The notes under the pieces: generated by a model
The model's database searches: none
Seen by the model: only the letters and a program-made list of their open reading frames with translations
Told to the model about the DNA's origin: nothing
In this document: piece by piece, positions 1-12,394 of the stretch
Position numbering within the stretch: position 1 is the first letter of the stretch
How the letters are laid out: every line of letters starts with the position of its first letter
Made by a program: the position numbers and the translations under genes
From: Bacillota bacterium
Lineage (GTDB): Bacteria; Bacillota; Limnochordia; Darwinibacteriales; JAAYFS01
Reading direction: 5' to 3'
Length of the DNA: 48,660 bases
Assembly: GCA_012728115.1 (NCBI GenBank)
Contig: JAAYFS010000045.1
Coordinates: 1 to 48,660 of the forward strand

Positions 1-1
1 C

Positions 2-325
2 CCCTGGGCTGTTCTCGGGAAAATAAAGAATGCTGGTGCTGTATTTATGGGTCAATATTCAACTGAACCGATCGGGGACTACGTTGCAGGACCAAATCAT
101 ATTCTCCCAACAAATGGAACAGCGCGTTTTTCTTCGCCTCTGACCACAGATGATTTTCTGAAGAAAAGCAGCATTATCTTTTACAACGAAGAAGGAATAA
201 GAAAATTCGGACCAGATGCCATTAGAATCGCCGAGTTGGAAGGGTTGGCGGCGCACGCAAACGCTGTTAGATTGCGAGTGAATAATCTGACCAATAATGA
301 TGGTGGGGGGTCTAATGATGACTAG
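2..325 (+). CDS. hisD: Histidinol dehydrogenase, C-terminal part
   Basis: HisD oxidises L-histidinol to L-histidine in two NAD-dependent steps, the last reactions of histidine synthesis. Only the last 107 codons are here; the gene starts before the window. The visible part carries the family's C-terminal signature: GPNHILPT, followed by TARFSSPLTTDDF, then a helical tail rich in Glu and Ala. The stop (TAG at 323-325) lies just inside the start of hisB, so the two genes overlap by a few bases and are probably translationally coupled. First visible gene of a his operon on the plus strand. The identification is firm despite the truncation. Confidence 0.95.
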   Translation, partial: PWAVLGKIKNAGAVFMGQYSTEPIGDYVAGPNHILPTNGTARFSSPLTTDDFLKKSSIIFYNEEGIRKFGPDAIRIAELEGLAAHANAVRLRVNNLTNNDGGGSNDD

Positions 326-923
326 AGGTTCTGGACAGGCACGAGTAGAACGGAGGACCAAGGAAACCGAGATCTTCGTACAACTAAGTATTGAGGGCGA
401 GGGTAATGCTATAATCGATACAGGCATTGGTTTTTTTGACCATATGTTGGATGCCTTTACGAGACACGGAATGTTTGATTTAAAGATTTCATGTCGTGGG
501 GATCGCCATGTCGATGATCACCATAGTGTTGAAGATATCGGCATCTGCTTAGGAAAAGCATTTGCACAGGCAGTTGGTTCAGGGGAAGGTATTATCAGGT
601 TCGGTAATAGCTTTATTCCCATGGATGAGGCGTTAGTACAGGTTGTGGTTGATTACTCTGGTAGACCATTTCTGAACCAAAATTTGCAATTCATCCATCC
701 TTTTGCAGGTTCGTTCGATTGTACCTTGATTAAGGAATTCTTGCGAGCATTTGTTATTCACGCGGGAGTTACTTTACATATTCGTCAACTATCAGGTGAG
801 AATAGCCATCACATCGTCGAAGCGTTGTTTAAGGCCTTGGCGTATGCTTTAAAAGAGGCAACTACGAAGAATGACGGTATTTCGGGAGCAATATCGACCA
901 AAGGATCATTAGACTTAGATTAA
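318..923 (+). CDS. hisB: Imidazoleglycerol-phosphate dehydratase
   Basis: HisB removes water from imidazoleglycerol phosphate to give imidazoleacetol phosphate. This is a monofunctional enzyme of about 201 residues, the usual length. Two metal-binding histidine motifs are visible, DDHHSVED in the first half and ENSHHIVEA in the second, as expected for the duplicated fold. In-frame ATGs occur at 297, 300, 315 and 318. I chose 318 because the G-rich site at 302-310 is best spaced for it and because the protein then begins close to the conserved ARVERRTKET stretch. It overlaps the end of hisD and lies 12 bp before hisA. The hisH gene often found directly after hisB is absent. Confidence 0.95.
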   Translation: MTRGSGQARVERRTKETEIFVQLSIEGEGNAIIDTGIGFFDHMLDAFTRHGMFDLKISCRGDRHVDDHHSVEDIGICLGKAFAQAVGSGEGIIRFGNSFIPMDEALVQVVVDYSGRPFLNQNLQFIHPFAGSFDCTLIKEFLRAFVIHAGVTLHIRQLSGENSHHIVEALFKALAYALKEATTKNDGISGAISTKGSLDLD

Positions 924-935
924 GAGGAGATACTG

Positions 936-1670
936 ATGATTATTATTCCAGCGATTGATATTATTGATGGACAGTGTGTCAGGCTTAAGCAAGGAGATTA
1001 TTCACAAACAACGGTATATCATAGTAACCCTGTAGAGGTAGCACAGGAATTTGAACGGTTAGGAGCCGAATTAATCCACGTGGTTGATCTAGATGGTGCT
1101 AAAGCTGGAACTTTACAAAACCTAGATCTTATTCTCAAAATGGCGGAAGCGCTTTCTATCCCGATCGAATTAGGCGGAGGAATCCGTGATTTTGAGACAG
1201 TCAAAAAGGTTCTCAATTCAGGTGTTCAACGCGTAATTCTCGGAACTGCTGTACTTCATAATCCTCCTTGGTTAAAGGAGGCCATCGATGCTTTTGGTGA
1301 AAGAATTATTATCGGTATTGATGCTAAAGATGGCTACGTAGCGGTCGACGGGTGGTTGGAAACAACGACGGTGCCATCTTTGACACTTGCCGAAACAATG
1401 CATAAAATCGGCGTGCAGGAAATTATCTATACGGATATTGCTCGCGATGGAATGCTTCAAGGACCAAATCTTGAAGGACTAAAAATGATGAGTAAGGCAG
1501 GAGTTAAACTGATCGCTTCAGGGGGAATTTCCACTATCGAAGATGTTCAAAAGGTCAAAGAATTAGAAGAAAGCCATGGAGTGTGTGGAGCAATTATTGG
1601 TAAAGCTCTATACACGGGTGCGATCGATTTAGCAGAAGCGATTGAAGTGGCGAGAGGAGTTGGTAGGTAG
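936..1670 (+). CDS. hisA: ProFAR isomerase (phosphoribosylformimino-AICAR-P isomerase)
   Basis: HisA catalyses the Amadori rearrangement of ProFAR to PRFAR in histidine synthesis. It is a 244-residue TIM barrel. The catalytic aspartates are visible in IPAIDIIDG near the N-terminus and in IIGIDAKDG near residue 129. The phosphate-binding glycines are in LGGGIRD and ASGGIST. The ATG at 936 follows AGAGGAG at a suitable distance, 12 bp after hisB. Its TAG stop shares one base with the GTG start of hisF, which indicates coupled translation with the next enzyme in the pathway. Confidence 0.96.
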   Translation: MIIIPAIDIIDGQCVRLKQGDYSQTTVYHSNPVEVAQEFERLGAELIHVVDLDGAKAGTLQNLDLILKMAEALSIPIELGGGIRDFETVKKVLNSGVQRVILGTAVLHNPPWLKEAIDAFGERIIIGIDAKDGYVAVDGWLETTTVPSLTLAETMHKIGVQEIIYTDIARDGMLQGPNLEGLKMMSKAGVKLIASGGISTIEDVQKVKELEESHGVCGAIIGKALYTGAIDLAEAIEVARGVGR

Positions 1671-2419
1671 TGGGAAAACGAATCATTCCCTGCTTAGACG
1701 TAAAGAATGGGCGAGTGGTGAAAGGAACACAGTTTACGGAGCTACGTGATGCAGGCGATCCTGTTGAACTCGCAGCTTTGTACGAACAAATGGGTGCGGA
1801 TGAAATTGTGTTTCTCGATATCTCCGCTTCTGTTGAAGGTCGCAAAACCTTGATCGACATGGTTAAACGAACTGCTGAAAACATTTCTATTCCGTTTATC
1901 GTGGGAGGCGGAATCAAAGAACCAGAGGATATAGAAAAACTCTTGGAAGCTGGTTCAACTAAGGTTTCGATCAATACAGCAGCGGTGGTTAATCCTGAGT
2001 TGATAAAACATGGGGCGAAGATCTTTGGCAGCGAACGCCTAGTTATTGCAATCGACGCCAAGAAAATTCCAGATAGCAACCGCTGGAAGGTTTGTACCCA
2101 TGGAGGAACCAAAGAAACTGATCTCGATGTTGTGGACTGGGCATTGCAGGTTGAAAGCCTAGGAGCAGGTGAAATTCTTTTAACTAGCATGGATGCCGAT
2201 GGTACAAAGGAAGGATTTGATCTAGCGGTAACGCGAAGAGTGGCAGAAGCGGTAAAGATTCCAGTGATTGCCAGCGGAGGAGCAGGAAAATTAGAGCATT
2301 TTCGCGATGCCTTAACCCTTGGAAAGGCTGATGCTGCACTAGCCGCTTCGTTGTTCCATTTCAAAGAGCTTACTATTCAACAAGTGAAACAATACTTAGT
2401 TGAATGTGGCGTGTGGTAG
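1670..2419 (+). CDS. hisF: Imidazole glycerol phosphate synthase, cyclase subunit
   Basis: HisF is the cyclase half of IGP synthase. It turns PRFAR plus ammonia into IGP and AICAR. It is a TIM barrel of 249 residues with the catalytic aspartates in PCLDVKNG (residue 9 or 10) and in IAIDAKK (about residue 130), and phosphate loops VGGGIKE and ASGGAGK. It starts at GTG 1670, overlapping the hisA stop by one base. HisF normally receives ammonia from the glutaminase HisH through the barrel. No hisH lies in this operon and HisF is not fused to a glutaminase domain, so the ammonia supply is not explained by what can be seen here. Confidence 0.96.
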   Translation: MGKRIIPCLDVKNGRVVKGTQFTELRDAGDPVELAALYEQMGADEIVFLDISASVEGRKTLIDMVKRTAENISIPFIVGGGIKEPEDIEKLLEAGSTKVSINTAAVVNPELIKHGAKIFGSERLVIAIDAKKIPDSNRWKVCTHGGTKETDLDVVDWALQVESLGAGEILLTSMDADGTKEGFDLAVTRRVAEAVKIPVIASGGAGKLEHFRDALTLGKADAALAASLFHFKELTIQQVKQYLVECGVW

Positions 2420-2431
2420 GAGGAGTAGTGG

Positions 2432-3049
2432 ATGGATATTAGCAAACTAAATTTCGATCAAAATGGCCTAATTCCTGCAATTGTTCAAGACCTCACTGGT
2501 GAAGTATTGATGTTAGCGTACATGAATAGGGAATCTTTAGAAAAAAGCTTGGAAACAGGTTATACATGGTTTTATAGTCGAAGTAGACAAAAGTTGTGGA
2601 ATAAAGGGGAGACTTCTGGCAATCTCCAGAAGATCTTTCGGATCGTTGCGGATTGTGATTATGATTCGCTCTTGATTACGATTGAACAATTGGGAACTGG
2701 CGCTTGTCATGAGGGCGACCGTTCTTGTTTTCATAAGGAAAGCGTTCAAATAGAACAACCGCCAAAAATAAATAGTGCTATTCTCCAACAGTTATATCAA
2801 ATAGTAAAGGGGCGTAAAGAAAACCCCAAGGAAGGTTCATACACAAATTATTTATTTGAAAAAGGGATCGATAAAATTTTAAAAAAGGTTGGAGAAGAAA
2901 CTGCCGAAGTTATTATCGGTGCCAAGAATGCGGGTAATGATGAGTTGATTTATGAAGTCTCTGATTTGTTGTACCACTTAATTGTGTTATTAGTTGAAAA
3001 AGGAGTTACCTTAGAACAAATCTGGGATGAATTAGATAGTAGGAGATAG
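2432..3049 (+). CDS. hisIE: Bifunctional PR-AMP cyclohydrolase / PR-ATP pyrophosphohydrolase
   Basis: This two-domain enzyme performs steps two and three of histidine synthesis. Residues 1 to about 108 form the HisI cyclohydrolase domain, with [16 protein letters not shown] and the zinc-binding [13 protein letters not shown]. From about residue 112 the HisE pyrophosphohydrolase domain follows, with [11 protein letters not shown] and the acidic metal motif [14 protein letters not shown]. The length of 205 residues is normal for the fusion. ATG 2432 sits after GGAGGAG, 12 bp beyond hisF. It is the last his gene; the next gene encodes a cell-wall enzyme and may still be co-transcribed. Confidence 0.95.
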   Translation: MDISKLNFDQNGLIPAIVQDLTGEVLMLAYMNRESLEKSLETGYTWFYSRSRQKLWNKGETSGNLQKIFRIVADCDYDSLLITIEQLGTGACHEGDRSCFHKESVQIEQPPKINSAILQQLYQIVKGRKENPKEGSYTNYLFEKGIDKILKKVGEETAEVIIGAKNAGNDELIYEVSDLLYHLIVLLVEKGVTLEQIWDELDSRR

Positions 3050-3103
3050 TTTTTAGCAAGAAACTCAAATCCCTTCATATAGTTAATGGGGAGGTGAGTT
3101 TCT

Positions 3104-4036
3104 TTGACTTTTAGATCGTTTTTTTTATTCTTTATCTGCCTTGTTCTGTGCGGTAGTGTATTTGTATCTGCTCAACAACTCACTTATCACGTGGCTTATC
3201 AAGCGCCTGAGCTTTTTTGGCTTCGCTTTGCGCATCCAGTTACAACCCCTGGAATCCAAGCAGAAGCTGCGATTCTTTTGGATCTAGATAGGGATGACAT
3301 CATTTTTGCTCAAAATAGTGAACAAAAGTTACCACCAGCCTCACTAACCAAAATAATGACTATCTTAATCGCTTTAGAAAACCAGGATAAAGTGGATGAA
3401 TATGTCAAAGTTGAGCTTGATTCTATCGAAATTTCTGGCTCCACCCTTGGATTAAAGCACGGGGAGTTAATTCCCTTTAAATCGTTAATAATTGCTACTC
3501 TCTACCGTTCAGGAAATGATGGTGCTCTCGTTTTAGCTCGACATGTCGCAGGAAGTGAAGAGCAATTTGTGGAATTGATGAATGGAAAAGCCGATGTACT
3601 TGGAATGAAAAACACCAACTTTACTAATGTACATGGACTGGATGACGAAGGTCATTACTCAACAGCTTATGACTTGGCGCTACTTACTAAGGCAGCTTTG
3701 GCAAATAATGATTTTGCAACTTTAGTAGCCCAAAGATCGGCAGAGGTTGGTTTAGTTCACCAAACGGACGATGCACAACCCGTTGAATATCTAAGAAAGA
3801 TTAATAATAACAATTCATTTCTTTGGCGGTTTCCTGATGCGACAGGGGTAAAACTAGGATATACTCAAAATGCTGGATTTTGTCTGATCGCTTCAGCTCA
3901 GCGCGATGAGAAAAAGCTACTCTTAGTTTTGCTAGGAGCAAAAACCACTAATCAACGCTGGCTGAATGCTATTGATTTAATGGAATTTGGATTCAGCCAA
4001 ATTCATGAAAAAAACTGCGATAAACTAGCAGACTAG
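3104..4036 (+). CDS. D-alanyl-D-alanine carboxypeptidase (DacF/PBP5-like)
   Basis: Predicted to trim the terminal D-Ala from peptidoglycan stem peptides outside the membrane. A 310-residue peptidase S11 family protein with an N-terminal secretion signal (hydrophobic residues 5-22, cleavage probably after VSA). The catalytic SxxK motif is S80-L-T-K83 and the second motif is S136-G-N138. The third motif, normally KTG, reads K250-L-G252. The long C-terminal beta domain and amphipathic anchor of PBP5 seem largely missing, as the protein ends soon after the catalytic domain. Start TTG 3104 follows GGGGAGGTGAG. It is convergent with the next gene, with only 30 bp between them. The KLG variant makes activity a little less certain. 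Confidence 0.88.
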   Translation: MTFRSFFLFFICLVLCGSVFVSAQQLTYHVAYQAPELFWLRFAHPVTTPGIQAEAAILLDLDRDDIIFAQNSEQKLPPASLTKIMTILIALENQDKVDEYVKVELDSIEISGSTLGLKHGELIPFKSLIIATLYRSGNDGALVLARHVAGSEEQFVELMNGKADVLGMKNTNFTNVHGLDDEGHYSTAYDLALLTKAALANNDFATLVAQRSAEVGLVHQTDDAQPVEYLRKINNNNSFLWRFPDATGVKLGYTQNAGFCLIASAQRDEKKLLLVLLGAKTTNQRWLNAIDLMEFGFSQIHEKNCDKLAD

Positions 4037-4066
4037 TCTACCGCAGAAAATGTTTTTTACTAGATG

Positions 4067-4813
4067 CTATTTAAAAAAGCGATGATCTGCTATTGTCACT
4101 GTAGCAGGTCTCGACCATACCCAAGAAGTTTGCGGTACTTTTTTATAAGCGAAGAAACCTGTGGCACCTTGTGAAGGATCCCAGCCAACTAAGGCATCAT
4201 GTACAGCCGCTTTGGCATTTGCATCTGCGGGTTGTTTAATGGTACCATTAAGGACAGGCTCATATTGGTAGTACTTTTTCCCATTGGCAACTACAACATG
4301 ATTGATTACTCCGCTGATGGAGTTAGGATAATCTGGATGGCGAACCCGATTTAGAACGCTAGCTGCTACGGCAACTTGTCCTATGTATGGTTCTCCTTTA
4401 GACTCCGAATACACTAAGCGAGCAAATAAATCTAATTCGGAGTCGCTTACATTTGTTTTCATCTCTACTTCGACCACGGTTGTTTTGCCTGCGTCGATCT
4501 TAACATTCATAGTTGCATCATGATAAAAATCTTTTGAAACTTTAAGAGTGTAGTTTCCTACAGGGAGATTCTCTAATTGAAAAGCTCCAGATTTAATTTC
4601 AGCTTTTTTATCTCCCACTTGAACTGTTCCGTACCAAAGACCTATTCCTGTATCTTGATCAATTACCGTTCCGCTTAAGGAACCATATTGGGTTTCTGGT
4701 AGCCCTTGATCATCGCTACCTGGATCGATCGTTCCGCCTTGTGAAGGAGATTTGACGAGACATCCAGTAAATGATAAAGAAAAAATAATAAGTAGTAATA
4801 ATAGCTTTTTCAA
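4067..4813 (-). CDS. Lipoprotein with carboxypeptidase-regulatory-like domain and SleB-type cell wall hydrolase domain
   Basis: A predicted exported lipoprotein of 248 residues. The signal peptide ends in the lipobox FTGC, with Cys18 the lipidated residue. Residues about 43-118 look like a beta-sandwich of the carboxypeptidase regulatory-like type (SLSGTVIDQDTG, then LPVGNYTLKV). From about residue 121 follows a SleB/CwlJ (Hydrolase_2) domain, with FARLVYSESKGEPYIGQVAV containing the likely catalytic Glu, then VLNRVRHPDYPNS and GATGFFAY. SleB-type enzymes are lytic transglycosylases acting in spore cortex breakdown or vegetative wall turnover. The start is TTG 4813 behind AAGGATGG. Divergent from pcrA. 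The fusion with a sandwich domain and lipid anchor is less usual than the peptidoglycan-binding fusion of SleB. Confidence 0.88.
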   Translation of the reverse strand: MKKLLLLLIIFSLSFTGCLVKSPSQGGTIDPGSDDQGLPETQYGSLSGTVIDQDTGIGLWYGTVQVGDKKAEIKSGAFQLENLPVGNYTLKVSKDFYHDATMNVKIDAGKTTVVEVEMKTNVSDSELDLFARLVYSESKGEPYIGQVAVAASVLNRVRHPDYPNSISGVINHVVVANGKKYYQYEPVLNGTIKQPADANAKAAVHDALVGWDPSQGATGFFAYKKVPQTSWVWSRPATVTIADHRFFK

Positions 4814-4837
4814 ACAATACCATCCTTTCTTACCAAA

Positions 4838-4865
4838 GATATAAAAAACTGTGTGTAATTGTTAA
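4838..4865 (-). promoter_or_regulatory. Candidate sigma-A promoter of the SleB-type lipoprotein gene
   Basis: On the minus strand TTAACA (4860-4865) and TATATC (4838-4843) are separated by 16 bp, upstream of the TTG start at 4813. Both hexamers deviate from consensus at one or two bases, so this is only a candidate. Confidence 0.35.
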
Positions 4866-4922
4866 TTCTGCATTAAGGGCTGCAAACCTTTAGGTGATTA
4901 TTGGGAAAGGAGAGTCTCTCAT

Positions 4923-9175
<4,253 letters not shown>

Positions 9176-9176
9176 A

Positions 9177-9464
9177 GTGATAACGAAGGATGAAATAATT
9201 AAGATCGCAGAACTAGCTAGATTAGAATTGACTGAAGGCGAAGTAGAGAAGTATCACAAAGATTTAAATGCTATTTTAGCTGGGATGAAAAAGTTAGAGT
9301 CGATCGATACCAGTAATATAGATGGGACTACCCATGCGGTAACGCATTTTAGCGTACTAAGGAGCGATGAGATTGGTGAAAGCCTCCCTCATGAAGAGGT
9401 CTTTAAGAATGCTCCTGAGGAAAGCAACGGATATTTCAGAGTACCGCGAATTATGGAGGAGTAA
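9177..9464 (+). CDS. gatC: Asp-tRNA(Asn)/Glu-tRNA(Gln) amidotransferase subunit C
   Basis: GatC is the small subunit that clamps GatA and GatB in the complex converting misacylated Glu-tRNA(Gln) or Asp-tRNA(Asn) to the correct amide form. Typical length, about 95 residues, with the conserved IAELARLELTE near the start and FRVPRIMEE at the end. GTG 9177 is preferred over GTG 9165 because AGGTGG (9163-9168) then acts as a well-spaced binding site; both are in frame. It begins immediately after the ligA stop and is followed by gatA and gatB, forming the complete gatCAB set. Confidence 0.94.
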   Translation: MITKDEIIKIAELARLELTEGEVEKYHKDLNAILAGMKKLESIDTSNIDGTTHAVTHFSVLRSDEIGESLPHEEVFKNAPEESNGYFRVPRIMEE

Positions 9465-9469
9465 GATTG

Positions 9470-10921
9470 ATGGATAAAATTCTAACTAATACAGCCACTG
9501 AACTAAGTAAGAAATTAGAATCAGGTGAAATTACTAGCGTACAGCTAGTTGCGAAATATCTTGAACATATAGAAGAAATAGAACCCACGATTAAGGCATT
9601 TATTACTATCACCAAAGAACAAGCTTTACGGGATGCTCAAGCATCAGATCAAAGGCGCAAAGAAGGAAAACCGTTATCTAAATGGGATGGAATCCCAATC
9701 GCTCTTAAAGATAATTTGTCCACCAAGGGTGTAAAAACAACCTGTGGTTCCTTAATGTTAGAAAACTATATTCCACCATATGATGCAACGGTTGTTGAGC
9801 GATTAAAAAACAATGGTTTGATCATTCTAGGTAAAACGAATATGGATGAATTTGCGATGGGCTCCTCCACTGAAAGTTCGGCATTTTATCCAACCCGCAA
9901 TCCAAAGAATATCAGTAAAGTTCCAGGAGGATCAAGCGGGGGATCAGCCGCTTGTGTTGCAGCATATGAAGTTCCATGGGCATTAGGCACCGATACTGGT
10001 GGGTCTGTTCGTGGACCAGCATCATTTTGTGGAGTAATAGGATTAAAACCAACTTATGGATCAGTTTCTCGCTACGGAGTAGTTAGTTATGCATCTTCAT
10101 TAGACCAAGTAGGATGGTTTACGCGCTCTGTTGGCGATGCTGCAGCGTTATTTCAGTTAATTAGCGGTTATGATCCAAAGGATTCTACTTCTGTTAAAGT
10201 TGAGGATATTTCAAGTCTAGAGTCTTCGGTAACTGGTGGAGTAGAAGGTTTAACAATAGGAGTCATTAAAGAGTGCTTTGGTGAGGAGCTTAATCCTCAG
10301 GTTTGTAGGTCAGTTAGGGCTAGTGTGGAAAAGTTAAAGGAAGCGGGTGCCAACATCGTCGAAATCTCGCTACCATTTGCAGATATTGCGATCGAAACTT
10401 ACTATATTATCTCCACGGCTGAAGCTAGTTCTAATTTGGCTCGCTTCGATGGAGTGCGTTATGGACTTCGTGTTCCCGCGGAGGACGTGGTTTCAATGTT
10501 TACAAAAACACGCTCACAAGGTTTTGGTGAAGAAGTAAAAAGGCGCATAATCTTAGGCACTCATGTTTTAAGTGCGGGTAATTACGATAAATATTACCGA
10601 AAAGCTCAAAAAATACGTACTGCGATGAAGAAGGAGTTTACCAAAGTTTTTGAGCAAGTTGATCTTTTAATTACCCCAACCACTCCAACTACCGCTTTTG
10701 GGTTTGGTGAAAAACAAGATCCGTTGCACATGTACATAACGGATATTTATACTGTGATCGTTAATTTGATCGGTGCACCAGCGATTAGTTTACCTTGTGG
10801 GCTGGATAAGGAGTCAATGCCAATTGGTCTTCAGATCATTGGTAAGCATTTTGATGAGAAAACCCTATTGCAAGCAGCACATACTCTAGAAAATCTTTTG
10901 GATCAGGAGGTGGAGATGTGA
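9470..10921 (+). CDS. gatA: Glutamyl-tRNA(Gln) amidotransferase subunit A
   Basis: GatA is the amidase of GatCAB. It releases ammonia from glutamine with a Ser-cisSer-Lys triad and passes it to GatB. The triad is visible as the lysine in IALKDNLS and the serines in GGSSGGSAA and TGGSVRGPA. About 483 residues, normal for the family. ATG 9470 is well spaced from GGAGGAG at 9455-9461; a TTG three bases earlier is possible. The stop overlaps the gatB GTG start by four bases, which implies coupled translation. Confidence 0.96.
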   Translation: MDKILTNTATELSKKLESGEITSVQLVAKYLEHIEEIEPTIKAFITITKEQALRDAQASDQRRKEGKPLSKWDGIPIALKDNLSTKGVKTTCGSLMLENYIPPYDATVVERLKNNGLIILGKTNMDEFAMGSSTESSAFYPTRNPKNISKVPGGSSGGSAACVAAYEVPWALGTDTGGSVRGPASFCGVIGLKPTYGSVSRYGVVSYASSLDQVGWFTRSVGDAAALFQLISGYDPKDSTSVKVEDISSLESSVTGGVEGLTIGVIKECFGEELNPQVCRSVRASVEKLKEAGANIVEISLPFADIAIETYYIISTAEASSNLARFDGVRYGLRVPAEDVVSMFTKTRSQGFGEEVKRRIILGTHVLSAGNYDKYYRKAQKIRTAMKKEFTKVFEQVDLLITPTTPTTAFGFGEKQDPLHMYITDIYTVIVNLIGAPAISLPCGLDKESMPIGLQIIGKHFDEKTLLQAAHTLENLLDQEVEM

Positions 10922-12393
10922 GTAGCAAATATGAAGTAATTATCGGTTTAGAAATCCATGTAGAGTTGTTGACCAAGAGTAAGATATTCTGTGGCTGTAA
11001 AACTGATTTTGGAGCTAGTCCAAACTCACAATGTTGTCCTATCTGTTTAGGATTACCGGGTACGCTTCCAGTATTGAATGCAAAAGCAGTTGAGTATGCG
11101 ATCAGGGCAGGCTTAGGGTTGAACTGTGAAATCGCTGAATATAGCGTCTTTGATCGTAAGAATTACTTCTACCCTGACCTTGCTAAAGCATATCAAACGT
11201 CACAATCCGATTATCCGATCTGTGGAAAGGGTCGTGTTTACTACGATCTCGACCAAGAACGTTACTCCTGCGGCATTACAAGAGCACATTTAGAAGAAGA
11301 AGCAGGAAAATTAGTTCACAGTGGGGATAGTATCATTGGCTCAAGCTATTCGCTTGTAGATTACAATCGAGCAGGGATTCCGTTGATCGAAATTGTAACT
11401 GAGCCAGATTTAAGATCCCCGCAACAAGCGAAAGCGTTTTTGGAGCAACTAAAGAACATCCTCCAATATCTTGAAGTCTCGGATTGCAGAATGGAGGAAG
11501 GTTCCTTAAGATGTGATGCAAACATCTCCTTAAGACCATTCGGCGAGCAAGATTTTAGACCGAAAGTGGAGATCAAGAATCTAAACTCATTTAGGGCTGT
11601 TGAGCGTGCCTTGGAATATGAGGTACAAAGACAAACAGCGATTTACGATCAAAATGAGCGAGTTATCCAAGAAACAAGAACATGGGATGAAAACAGAGGG
11701 GTAACCGTATCGATGAGATCAAAGGAAGAAGCGGAGGATTATCGATACTTCCCTGAACCAGACTTAGTTCCATTAATAATCTCCACCGAATGGATCGAAG
11801 AAGTAAAAAAAGATATGCCAGAGTTACCTTTAGCTAAAAAGGATCGTTTAATAGAGCAATATGCCCTCTCAGATTACGATGCCAATTTAATTGTTAGCGA
11901 CAAGAATATTGCAGCGTTTTTTGAAGAAACCCTCACTATTTATGGTGAAAGTGTAGAAAAAGCAAAGACTGTGACTAACTGGCTAACGGGCGAATTTTTC
12001 CGCTTATTAAATAGTGAAGGAATTGAATCAAAGGATAGTAAGGTTACCCCGAAGGCTTTGGGTGACTTATTGAAAGCTGTTGATGAACAAGTTATCAATG
12101 GCAAGATCGCCAAGGAAGTCTTTGAGGAGATGTTCCTGACGGGAAAAGATCCTAGTCAAATAATTGAGGAAAGAGGACTACAACAAATTTCTGATCCAGC
12201 GCAACTCCTAGCAGTTATTGAGAGAATCTTGGAGAGTAACCAAAAGAATGTCGAGGAATATAAGGCTGGTAAGGAGAAAATTTTCGGTTTCTTTGTCGGT
12301 CAGGTGATGAAAGAGACGAAGGGTAAAGCAAACCCTGCACTGGTTAATCAGTTGCTAAAGCAGGCTCTCGATTCTACTGACGGGAGGGCATAG
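10918..12393 (+). CDS. gatB: Asp-tRNA(Asn)/Glu-tRNA(Gln) amidotransferase subunit B
   Basis: GatB is the kinase and tRNA-binding subunit that activates the misacylated residue and amidates it with ammonia from GatA. Its 491 residues include the cradle domain with the motif GLEIHVELLTKSKIFC at the N-terminus, zinc cysteines (CGCKTDFG, CCPICLGLPG), DYNRAGIPLIEIVTEPD, and the C-terminal YqeY-like tRNA-binding helical domain, ending FFVGQVMKETKGKANP. It starts with GTG 10918 inside the gatA stop. Its presence indicates that this organism makes Gln-tRNA and/or Asn-tRNA by the indirect route. Confidence 0.96.
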   Translation: MSSKYEVIIGLEIHVELLTKSKIFCGCKTDFGASPNSQCCPICLGLPGTLPVLNAKAVEYAIRAGLGLNCEIAEYSVFDRKNYFYPDLAKAYQTSQSDYPICGKGRVYYDLDQERYSCGITRAHLEEEAGKLVHSGDSIIGSSYSLVDYNRAGIPLIEIVTEPDLRSPQQAKAFLEQLKNILQYLEVSDCRMEEGSLRCDANISLRPFGEQDFRPKVEIKNLNSFRAVERALEYEVQRQTAIYDQNERVIQETRTWDENRGVTVSMRSKEEAEDYRYFPEPDLVPLIISTEWIEEVKKDMPELPLAKKDRLIEQYALSDYDANLIVSDKNIAAFFEETLTIYGESVEKAKTVTNWLTGEFFRLLNSEGIESKDSKVTPKALGDLLKAVDEQVINGKIAKEVFEEMFLTGKDPSQIIEERGLQQISDPAQLLAVIERILESNQKNVEEYKAGKEKIFGFFVGQVMKETKGKANPALVNQLLKQALDSTDGRA

Positions 12394-12394
12394 T

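Noticed and set aside
1594-2364. 256-codon open frame on the minus strand across hisF
   Set aside because: It is antisense to a firmly identified hisF, has a Ser/Ala-rich composition with no family motif and no binding site. It is a by-product of codon use in hisF.
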